Of a stretch of DNA of 64,000 nt, positions 22,410-33,200 are shown piece by piece. The position numbers and the translations under genes are program-made. Numbering within the stretch: the first letter of the stretch is position 1; every line of letters starts with the position of its first letter. Source of the DNA: Pleodorina starrii (lineage: Eukaryota > Chlorophyta > Chlorophyceae > Chlamydomonadales > Volvocaceae); contig BRXU01000003.1 of NCBI GenBank assembly GCA_030267565.1, positions 4,110,001 through 4,174,000 of the forward strand. Reading direction: 5' to 3'. The notes below the pieces were generated by a model. It did no database searches and was not told the DNA's origin. It saw nothing but the letters and a program-made list of their open reading frames with translations.

Positions 22410-25005
22410 ATGTCCGCGAGCTGTACCAGCGATCCGGACCACCACTTATGAGTAGTGCCCCCGTTCAAGGGGGCCGGCGCGCGACCAGTTTATGAGATGC
22501 CGTTGCTGTTTGGGGCTTGGCGCTTTCCTCGCTCGGGGACCCTCTTTTGGTGATAGTCAGTGGCGCGGACGCCGGCATCATAGATACTGGCGGCATCCGG
22601 CGCCGCTGATGGCCAGCAGTCAACTGACTACGGGAAACCGTTTGACCAATCTTACCTCCACGAGCCCTGGTCCCCGTTACAGCACAGCCGCAACGCCACC
22701 CCTGCTGATCTCATACACACACACGGGCATTGCCGCTTGCTGTGAACAACCGCAGCGCGCACGATGGCATCAATACGGCATGCAATTCAAATAGTTCGGG
22801 CTGAGGAAGTTGACTCGTGAACGGCGGCGTGCCTCCGAGGCGCGGTCAGACCCACTGCATTGGCATATAGTCTGACGTCTATCGCGGCCCGGCCACTTCG
22901 CGCCTTCCGCTGGCCGAACTATACAGTCGCATCATGCGGCCACAGGGCGGGCAAGCTGAGGGCTTTGCCTGACGCGGTCGTGCCGGGCGCTCCCGCCGTG
23001 AATCGGTGCATACCAGCGCGGTCACCCGAATGCCCGCTGCTGCCTGATACTCCATCCGCGAGTGCGAGATCGGGCCCTTTTGCGCACGGCTGGGCTGCCG
23101 CGTGGTCGTCGCCCCGTGGCCCGCATCTCCTCACACCCCAACAAGCGCCCGGGCGGTCGTCGGATTTCACCTCTTGGTCGAGGGCGGATAAATCTGCGGC
23201 ATGTATTAATGGCACAAACGAACCTGTGAATGAGCGATATGGTGAGGATTACGGCACGGTCGATGTATGGAATGCCATGTGTCAAGTGCGTGGTGCCATC
23301 CAGGGGGGTTGTGAGACACGGCGTGTGAGGCTTGCGGAAGGTCCTGGTCAACTCGGCGTATTGGCGGGTTCCGTGGCTGAGCGTGTGCGCGCTTGTACGG
23401 CTTCCAGGCGCGCACACTTATAAAGCGGACGGGATCAGTGCTTTCGCACGGTGGCAGGATGTTGGCGCTGCGCAGGATTATGCCTTCAGCGCGTGCGTTG
23501 CCCAGGCAGGCAACCGTGTAAGGAATCGAGACCGGGACCCCTGGGTCATCCCGACACAAGGAGTCACGGACGGCCCTGTCCCACAGCCTCCCGTATGACT
23601 CCCGCTGCCTCCATACCCACCCGCTCGTAAGCCGAGGCGTACGCCCTCTCCAGCAGCTCCGACATGTCCTCTCCGATGTTGATCTGCCGCGAGGGTCAGC
23701 GACAGTGTCAGCGAGGGTATCAGTAGCAGCGGACAAAGAGCCCCATGTCCCGGACACACGGACAAAAACGTGTAGGCCTTTCGCAATGACGTTCCAGCCA
23801 CCGGAGGCTGGATGCCGGTTGACCAAAACAGCCCATGGACCACAGTTGAGCTGGTGCGGCCTGGTGAGAAGGGTGCCACCGTTTTCCCCTATCCCCAATG
23901 ATAACGGCCAGGCCTGAACTCTTTCAGCGGGACAAGAACTTAGGCCATCCCCTCCTGGGATCGTACCACTTTGGTGAAAACGACCCGGGCGTTTTCGTTT
24001 TTAAAGGCCTGTGGATGAACCCTGCGCAAAGGCGTCACAGGAGGGTTCCGGCCAGGCGGCGAGATGAGGTGGAAAGGGCGGTGGCGGGACGGGCAAGCAG
24101 CTTACATCCGTCCCTACGGACCGGCACAGGTAACCTCAGGATCGTAGGATCAACAGTGTTAGCGGTGCCAGCTGTCGCAATCAAAAGCAGAGTGCTGCAC
24201 TGTACGCTCCTCCGAAACCTGACTACTGGTTGGGGGGGCGCGTCCGGCCACTCGCTGAAGGCACGCGAAGGCATACAGGCGACCAACACAGTTCCACACG
24301 CGGTCCACCCGGAACCAATGCAGTGCCTGAGCCACCCATCAAGGCGCGCATCGACTCACACAATGACACCGGAACGCTTTAAGGAGCCCAATATCAGCGT
24401 AGTCGACACCACCTGCCCGATCAACCAGCCAGTCCAGCCCTGCGTGCGACGACAAGACGCTCCGTGAAACCATCCTTTTGACACGCTCAGTGCAGAGCCC
24501 ACAGTTCAACAGCCTCGTCAAGGTCGCTGTTCATACTGAGGCAAGGGAAGAGGCGCATAACGATGCGTCCTGGACAGAGTCCCCCCCACCATTTCGCGTG
24601 TAGGGTGGAGCCTTCCTGCCTCAGTGGAGGATATGACAGTTGTAGTATGAAGATTTTCAAGAGCTCCGATATATTACGAGCTCCAATATACCATATCGGG
24701 TAATAACTGTGTGCTTTGGGTGTTGCGGTGACAACGGTCAGGGCTCAGGGGGCCGGAGTTTCGGTCGGTTGTCTGCAAGCCACTCTTACGTGAGTGTGAA
24801 TTGGCAGTGCTATAATGTTGAGGTGTATTGGTTTTTTGCCTCGACTTGTCCTGTGCTCTCTCACGACTGTCGTACATAAACAGTAATGAGTTCCGCTTTC
24901 CTGCTTCTTGAGATACATACAAAGAAATTATTGTAATATTATGCCCGTGCACATTCTATATCTGTTGCACTTGTGCCCTCAACGACAATAAACAGTAAAA
25001 GCACG
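22410..25005. other. Intergenic region, mostly unassigned
   Basis: No complete gene could be built. A 187-codon open frame on plus (22860-23423) lacks an ATG at its start. One isolated exon-like block on minus (23621-23683) is listed separately. 24600-25000 is AT-rich and is the upstream region of the glutamate 5-kinase gene. Confidence 0.35.
23621..23683 (-). CDS. Isolated possible exon
   Basis: A 63-base phase-0 block flanked by CGGCAG (acceptor) and GTGGGT (a donor used elsewhere in the window). It encodes 21 helical residues beginning INIGEDMSELLERAY. No neighbouring exons could be joined, so it may be a gene relic or chance. Confidence 0.22.
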
Positions 25006-28000
25006 ATGGAGAAAACGTCAAGCGTAAAGGCGGCAGAGATCAAGAGAAAAGGACCTGTAAAGGCTGCTCTGAGTACTGGCGATATCTTTGTGAGTAAATT
25101 GGGTCCACGGCGGCTTGATCAATTGGTCATGGCGTCGGTATCAGAGGGTTAGGAACGACAATGCGTGCCTCGACGCTGGGATGATTTGGGTTCCAGGTTT
25201 TGAGCGTTGAGCACGCCAGATGTTCCGGTGTCCGTGCGGCAGTGGCAGTTGCGCTTGCATGGGGTCGAACGTTTCAGTATTGGCGCTAAAGGGCCCTTCT
25301 AACCTAATTGAAGATCCTTGAACCAGCGCTGCCCCGACGTTTGCCTTCGTGCGCCCGGATATGCTGCAATAGGCGTCCGTCCTTCTGCCCCGGAACCGTT
25401 GCAAGGCGAACCGGAAGTCGACGTCGTGCAATCACCAAATGTATTGCCACCGCTGCCTTTGTCTTGCCTGCCTTCGCACCGGAGATGCACACGCGTTATC
25501 TTGTCATTCGAGCGCGGAACCTGGGTTGCGGTGAGGGGAGTGCCCCCGGCCTGTCCCCTCCAGCGCTGTGCGTGTCCTGTGCAACGCCACGCTCACCACC
25601 TCCCCCTCTTTCCCATTGGAACGGAATCCTGACGTTCCCTGGCCCCTCCAGGTTATTAAAGTGGGCACTTCCTCGCTCGTCCGGCCTGAGCAGCAGACGC
25701 TGAACCTCACCAACCTTGCGCGCATTTGCGAGACGATTAAGCTGCTAAAGAATGAAGGTAAGCAGCGGCTCGCCAGCCTGGCGGAACTCCGCGACCCGGC
25801 GGGGTCAGCTCGTCGCAGTCCGGGAAGAACGAGCGGCGTGGGCGCTTCGCCTGTCCACGTGCCGTAAGTAGCTGTGCCGAACCATGGACCTCCACGGAAG
25901 GGGGTTGCGAGCCGGCTGGCCGCCCGATGTGCTGCACGGCCTTGCTGCGCATCCACCCTCGGTGGCGAACGGATCTCCTCACAGCCCAACCGGCGCCGCT
26001 GCCTCAGGCCACCATGTCATCATCGTGACCAGCGGAGCTGTGGGCGTGGGATGCCAGCGCCTGGGCTTGGCCACCAAGCCCAGCCTGCTGGCCAAGAAGC
26101 AGGCGCTGGCGGCGGTGGGTCAGGTGCACCTCATGAAGTACTATGAGGACTTTCTGGCGGCACTCGGGCTGGTGAGTGGGTGACGAACAGGTGGGACCGG
26201 GGCTGGAGTTGTCCGGGCGGGGCGGGGGCTAGGTATCGCCGATGATGAGGTCGCGGTGCGAGGTCCCATGTATGTGCTGGCCCTCCTCGGAGGCTGGCAC
26301 TGGCACTTTGGCGCTGGCGCTGGGTTGTGGATAACGCAGCAGCCCTAGTGGATGCGACGGCATGCGGTAGTGGTCCACCGGGGGCTGGCGGTTGCGGCAG
26401 CGGTGCGCTGCGTCTCCCGCGGCGCGTGCGGCGGGGCATGATCCGCGCGCTCCTTTACTGCCTAACCGGCTTGTCGGCTGCCTGGCTGAGCAGCCGCAGC
26501 GGCACCACCATCACGATCGGGACCTCCACCTGGCACTCTGCCTTTGCTGCCCTGCCGCTCCGCTGCTCCGCTTCCTCCTGTAGACGTGTGCCCAGGTGCT
26601 GCTCACGCTGGACAATCTGGCCAACCGCAGCCAGTACCTCAACGCGCGGAACACGTTTGCAGAGCTTCTGGCGTACGGCGTGGTCCCGGTGGTCAACGAA
26701 AACGTGGGTGCGGGCGCGCTAGACGGGGGGCGTACCGCCAGCCGCATCAGCAGGGCGGGGAGATCCCTAGGGAAAGTGATATGAATGCCCACACTTCAGA
26801 CGCATTGCAGGGGAGACGCCGTAACCTTTGCCATGTGCGATGCCGTATGTGCCGGTCCTCGGCAGCAGTGCATCGGACTCAAATCCCAGCTCCCGACTTG
26901 GTACCGCCCGTCCCCAGGATACGGTGGCGGTGCAAGAGCTTCGCTTCGGCGACAACGACACTCTGTCGGCACAAGTGGCGGCGCTTGTGCAGGCGGACTG
27001 GCTGTTCCTGCTGACGGACGTTGACTGCCTGTACACGGGTGAGGAGGCGCAGGACCCGGAGCGGGAGGAAAAGGGGGGCAGGTGGCGAGGGCCCTGTGGG
27101 AGGGCTCAGATGGGGTCCCAAAGGGACGTACGGATGGGGAGCTGGCGGTGACGATACTTTTCTCTCCATGGGCCGTTGCACGTAATGGTCTCAAGTCCCT
27201 GCTTTATTTGTTAGCGCCCGCCGAAGCTCTATAGGCTACTTCCCATGTAACACGCTCTGTTGAGCTGTCCGTCATGTCCGTGCCGGGACACCCTTCCTGG
27301 TGTGCCGCCCGCTGCCGCAGCCAACCCGAAGGACGACCCCAGCGCGGTGCCCATATACGAGGTGGAGGATATTTCCCGCCTCAACGCTGACACCTCCACA
27401 CGCGGCACGCAGTGGGGCACGGGCGGCATGGTCACCAAGCTCACGGCTGGCCGCATCGCCACCGCCGCGGGCTGCACCATGGTCATCTGCAACAGCAACA
27501 AGCCCGAGAACATCGTGCGCATCGTCAAGGTGGGGTGGATGGACGGGCGGGCAGGCAGGCGGGTGGGCTTGGTCGGCTTGTAGTGCCGGTGGGACGCAGC
27601 GCGCGACTGAGATGTGATCGGCATTAGTTGCAGCGACATCCCGCGATGGCTGATCCGGGCTGCGGCTCGTTGGGGATATTCCCGCTGCACTCAGGCGGGA
27701 TGAGATCCGCCTTCGCGTGGCCCGTGGCCGTTGGCGAGGTAAATAGGAGGTTCCCAAACCGGTGCTCTCCTGGAATGTGTCCGCCTTCAGGGCGAGCCGA
27801 AGCTGGGCTCCAAGTTCTTCCCGCTGCCGCACAGCCTCAAGGGCCGCAAGCGCTGGATCCTGTCGGTACCGGTCAGGTGCGTGCGCCCCGAGCCCCTCTC
27901 TGGAGCTTGCAGCCCGACACGGGCACTGGACGGGGCGCGTCGTGTGCGGGAAGCTGTGCTGCGCGCGCATCAAAACTGGTCCGCCCGTCAGCTCTTTCGT

Positions 28001-29115
28001 GCGTTCATCACTGAGTGGCTCCTTGAGTACCGTGTCGTGCGATGGCGGCCGAGGCAGGCCCCAGGGCTCCCTCCGCCTTTGGGGGCGTCGCGCCGCTCAT
28101 TACGGTAGCCGCACGCGTGAACCGCTGCTCCCTCTTCTTCTCCGCCGCTCCCAGGGGCCAGCTGTGGCTGGACTCTGGCGCGGTCCACGCCGTGCGAGAC
28201 AAGCACAAGTCGCTATTCGCGGCTGGCGTCGCCCGGGTGAACGGGAACTTCAACTCGCAGGTGGGTGGTTGCGGAGCCGCGTTGTAATACCATCATGCGA
28301 AGACGCCCTGCAGCCGCCTGTTATGAACGATGATGCTGAGTTGTACAGTCCGCACGAGGCGTGGCATGATTGAAGCAAAAGCAGGCAGCAGTGCCGGAAT
28401 GGCTTCTGCACCCAACCGCTCCTCGGGCATAGGGACGGAGATACCAGTGTTTGACGCCATCCACCAATCCCGCCCGATGGTCCCGCTCGCAGGACTGCGT
28501 GTCGCTGTGCGACGCCTCGGGCATTGAGCTGGGCCGCGGACTGGTTAACTTTTCCAGCGAGGAGGTTCGTGCGGTGGCGGGCAGCAGCCGGGGCAAGGCA
28601 ATGGCGGATCAGCTGGGCTTCCCCACCATGGACGAGGTGGTGCACCGGTGAGCGTGAGAGGGAGCAAGCTGCACGGGGTGGAGGTCGGCGACCGGGATGA
28701 GCCAGGGGGCGCGGCTGGGTCGGGGAACATGCTTGCCAGGTCAAAAGCTTGGAAAATGCGTACCACCGGGGATGTGATTGTTGCCGCACGAGAAGCAAGG
28801 ATCCTTTTGCAAGGATGTGGGGCGACATGGGGGGCTTCATCACGGAGTTGCGACCCGCAGGCGACTTTCCCGCCTTCCCACGTGCAAGGTGCACTGCCTG
28901 GGCCAGAAGAGGACCAACGCCAATCCCGTTACCCGTATCACGTTCCCGACAGAGAAAAGCTGGTGCTGCTGGCGAGCGAGATGGAGAGCGATGAGGAGCA
29001 AAGCGGCGCAGGGGGCACGCCCAACGGTGCGGCCAAGGCCGACGACGCGGTCGACGAAACGGCCGTCGTGGCAGCTGAGGCGGCGGTTCTCTTGCAGAAC
29101 CTCGGCCCTTGCTAG
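25006..29115 (+). CDS. proB: Glutamate 5-kinase (gamma-glutamyl kinase) with PUA domain
   Basis: Ten exons: 25006-25089, 25652-25757, 26008-26171, 26584-26703, 26918-27038, 27321-27529, 27791-27876, 28155-28260, 28493-28647, 28953-29115; 437 aa, all phases agree. It phosphorylates L-glutamate with ATP, the first step of proline synthesis. Landmarks in order: VIKVGTSSL (nucleotide/glutamate-binding start), [70 protein letters not shown]-like GRKRWIL. Then comes a C-terminal PUA domain ([13 protein letters not shown]...GVARVNGNF). Length fits bacterial-type ProB (about 370) plus a 28-residue N-terminus and an acidic Ala-rich tail of about 50 residues. No gamma-glutamyl-phosphate reductase domain follows, so this is a stand-alone kinase, unlike the bifunctional P5CS of land plants and animals. 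Exon 1 is chosen on phase and position only. Confidence 0.92.
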
Positions 29116-30203
29116 TGGTCTGACCTGCTACCTCGTTACCGCTTGGCGGGAGCTTGAGTTGGAAGGGTAGCTTGATAGGATTAGCGTAGGTGAGTCGTAC
29201 TTGATTGTGTATCTCGCAGCTGACACCATAATTAGGCGCCTTAGGGCGCTGCTAGATTGGGGCGACTAGAATGGCTAAGCGAACAGCTTAAGCCAAAGCG
29301 ACTGCCGGGAAGCTGACACTGCACTTCAGAGACATTCGGAGACTGAAACCCCACGCCGCGGCTGTTTGTGCACGCGGCATCGGCCGAGTCCGCAACGAGA
29401 CATGTGCGTGTGTGCATTGTCGTACCCTGCCCTGCATTCATGTTACCTAAGTCTATGGGAGACTCTTGCTCTGGGGCTTCAGGCGTCCTTTACTTCTTGG
29501 GGCATGTCAAGTGGATATTTGCTAGGTGGATGCTGCAACAGGGGAGTGCGCAGTGAGCAACCCAATGCCAGGCCGAGAGTGTGCTGTTTTGCTGCAGGCG
29601 TGAAACCCAGGGGTCGATTGGGATCGATTGCGGTCGGCACAGGGTAGGGGTCGGCAGGAGGCTGAAAAGAGATACCAAAAGCCGGGGCAGGTGAAATGCA
29701 AGAATTTGAGATGGCGCGGCCATGCCATTCTACCCCGTGTCTCTAATGTCCACGCGTGCCCTGAGTCAACAGACGAGCAAGGTCTGTGTATGTACAGGTG
29801 GTCTTCCCACCCTTCGCTCACCCTTCACAGGGAGCCTCATTTAGACAACAATGGCCAGCGTTGCCACTTCATGGCACGCACGCAGGCAATGAGGCAGGCA
29901 ATGCCGCTAGTGAGCACGTATATCCATGTCGCACCCGGTCCGGGCAAGATATTATGAGAACGGGTCAATTTTGTGTAAACGCAACGGGCCCTTGGGACTC
30001 ACACATGTCCATTGGGACATAATAGCTCGCAAGCGGTCGTTTTGAGGCGCCCCACGCTCGGGGCCTACCTGGAGGCGGTTGAACACGTATTCCCACCGCT
30101 TAGCCGGCCACAAAATAACGCACGCAAGGCGACGTCCATGCGAGCTGGGTGAATCCTGTATACAGTGCATGGCGTCCTAAGGCGCCGTCAACGCCGCGTC
30201 TGC
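29116..30203. other. Convergent intergenic region
   Basis: It lies between the 3' ends of the glutamate 5-kinase gene (plus) and the giant minus-strand gene. A TGTAA at 29974-29978 is the only plus-strand poly(A) signal seen, which would give a long 3' UTR of about 870 bases. No exon was found. Confidence 0.4.
29974..29978 (+). terminator. Possible TGTAA polyadenylation signal
   Basis: First TGTAA on plus after the glutamate 5-kinase stop, 859 bases downstream. That is rather far, so this is tentative. Confidence 0.3.
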
Positions 30204-33200
30204 TCAGTTGCGCCGCGTGGCCGCGGCAGCGGTCACCCTCTGCGCGCAAAGCTGGGGTAGCCGTCCCCATCCTCACTATCGCTGACCGTCGAGCTGTCAG
30301 TTGACAAACTGGCTGCGCTCGACAGCAGGAGTGGGTCCTGGACGCCGATCTGCGATGTGCATGGGGATGAACGGGGTCAGCAAACCGTCTGCATTCCGCA
30401 GGACGCACAGTTGTGCAGACCGCTCCTGTCAGTTCACGTACCTGCTGCATCAACTTTCGACGGCGAGCACCGTACTGCCTCAACCGGAACACGGCGCCGT
30501 CGTGGCGGCTGCTCCCTCGTCCCGGCAAACCAAGGCCAGCGGCGTCCGTTCTGGGTTGTGTCGCCTGTCGCAAACCGCCAGGAGCAGCGGGGCCCTCCTC
30601 CTCGTCTGAGTCAAGCTCGGAATCAACTCCAGGTGAGAGCGGGCCGGCCCGCGACGAATGGGCCAGCGAACGAGGCAGCGTACCACCGGCGGCTGCGCGC
30701 GGCTGGAACACAGAGGAGGCAGGGACGCTGTCTGCGCTGGCCGAAACGTCCAGGGAGGATTCCCCGATGGAGTCGTCGAGGCCCAGCGCCCGCGCACGCT
30801 CGGCGACCGCCTCAAGGCCACTTCTGGGCCCCACCTCGCGGGCGCGGCGCTGTCCGTCCAGAAGAGCACGCGATAACGGGTCGAGCACGGGCCCGCTGGC
30901 TTCGCTGGAAGCCATGAGGGTTTCGGAGCTGCTCAACAGCGGGTCCTGGGGCTCAGCGGATGGCGGCCTCCAGAGCTGCCTTGTGGGACCGTGATAGTTC
31001 GCCAGGGAGGGCCGTTTGCCTGTGGTGGGTCAGGGGATCCGTTGTCACGAAATGGTAGTTTGAGCGTCATCCGCTTAGGCCCCATGCTATGGGTTAAATT
31101 GAACCGGAGCTATGGGTACCGGTTGCACATGCAAACGAGGTTTCTGGCCAAGTACCGCTTTTTGAATGGTAGCTGCTGCGGCTGTGACGCATGCATCCGG
31201 AAGCCAAGGGGATTGTGGCGGACAGGATCCGCGATGCGTTACGCAACGACCAGCACAAGAACGCCATGTGGAGATCGCCTCTGGGTACGCCTGTCAAAAG
31301 CGCGCGAGGGGGCACAGAAACCACCATATCCTGCCCTGCCCCGCCCAGTTGCACCCACGCACCCGGTGAGTCAGGCAACTGCAGTGCTCCACTGCCCTCC
31401 ATCGCTGACACAGCGGGCCGTACCGCGGAGGTCTGCAGCGGCGCCAGGGCAGGCCGGACCGGCGGCACAGTCCCCGTGCTCCCTAATTCTGACCTCTGCT
31501 GCTGCGAAGATGACGATAGCGGTGGTGCCGCAGTCGTGCGCGTCGCGCCCGAGCCGCTGCTGCTTGTCGTCGATTGCAGGCGACCCAGCGGCGCCAAACT
31601 AGCGTGGGCCGCGCGCTCTGTCGACACCCGCAAAGCGACTTCGTTGTCATCGGCCTTGCTCCCAACACCTGCGGCAGCACCGGCCGGCCCTTGCGTGTCG
31701 ATCCACGACACGGAGGCATTCCCAGCGCCAGACGAGCTGCGAACAGAAACCCCGCGAGGCGACGCCGATGCCGAGGCTTCGTGAGCCTTCCTGCCGCTGG
31801 AGCTTGAGCCGTCGCCACGCTCACTGACACTGCCGTCTGTAGCGCTGATGGCGGCCCCGCCTTTCGCGACGCCTTCATCCCGGCCGCCTCGTGCAACCGC
31901 AGAGCCCTCCTGCAGTCCCGTCGTAAATACGGCGACGTCGGCCGGGCCGCCCTGGTTGTCAACTGCTCCGGGCGAGGGCCTGGCGGCGGCGGCACTCGCT
32001 TCATCCTCAGGGTCGGAGTCCTCCAGCACGGTCACCTGGCCCTCCATTTGCCGCAGCTCCTCGTCATCCTCCGACAGCCCGCGTTCATCCTCGCCCTCCA
32101 GCGCGTCCTCAGCCGATTTGGCGTCTTCCTCCTCCAGAACGCGCGCCACCTCCACATCGTCCAACAGCTCGTCGTCGGATAGGGCGAAATCGCCAGCCTC
32201 CTCGGCGCCGACGCCGTACCGTCCGCCGCCGCCGGCGACGGTCGCGCGCCCGTCATTCCGCACCACCTGACCCGCTGGCGGCGGCGGCGAGGCTTCCTGG
32301 TCGGCAACGTTGCTGCGGCCGCTCGCGCCCAAGCTCTGACTTCCCGTCCGCGAGGCAACGGCGTTGGCACTACCAGAACCTACAGCGCTGCCTGCGCCGG
32401 ATGCCGATGCTTGACGCAGGCCCCCGGCGGCAGGTATGTCCGCTGACGCTGACGCTGCGCCGCCGTGGCCGCTACCGCGGCTTCTGGCGGTCCTCCCATC
32501 ATCTGAAGAGCTGAAGTACACGCTGTGAATCTGGTCGGGGTCGTCGCCATCCTCAAAGTCGCCTTCATCACCCACAAGCTCATCGTCTGCCACCGCCGGC
32601 GTGGCTGGCGCAGCGGGGATGCCGGGGCCTGCCGCGCCGGGCCGCGCCGGCGTGTCCTGCCCAGAGACTGCGGATTTGGCCGCCGCTGTGGAGGCCAGCG
32701 ATGCCCCGCTGGCAGCGTGGGACAGCCCGCCGCTCGGCAGTGCGGACCCGTCCTTGGAGCCGCGGGGCGCGCTGCCGCCCGGACTGGCTGACAAGTGCGC
32801 CCTGGCCGGTCCAGAGCTAGCAGCAGAGGCACCTGAAGCATTCCCAACGGATCCGTCTTTGTCGCCGCTGCCCTGCCGCGCCTGCCCAGCCACCGGTACC
32901 GCGCTGGACCGTTCACTCATGGCGAAGCTGCTTACGCGGGATGCACCGTTGAGGCTTGCAGTCGAAGCACCGTTGGCGGCACCGCCGGAGTTTGGAGCAG
33001 GGGAGACGCTGCCGGCAGTGTTGTCGTTATCCTCAACCGCGCCCGGGGACCGGCCAGTCGCTTGCGAAGCGGCATTGAGAGAGGTGACGTGAGACCAGGT
33101 CGCGCTGTCGTTTGATGAAGGGCCCATGGCTTGTGTCAGGTACGTAGGTGCGCCGCGCCCGCTGATGCCTGCAGAAGCAACATGGCTGGCCGCACCCTGT

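Noticed and set aside
22860..23423. 187-codon plus-strand open frame with a presequence-like start and a TGTAA 92 bases downstream
   Set aside because: The frame starts with TTG, not ATG. It shows no domain and has low-complexity Arg/Ala/Pro composition typical of chance GC-rich frames.
26196..26583. Extra coding exon in the fourth glutamate 5-kinase gap
   Set aside because: The bacterial-type alignment is continuous from ...FLAALGL to [11 protein letters not shown] without it, and the exon phases already match.
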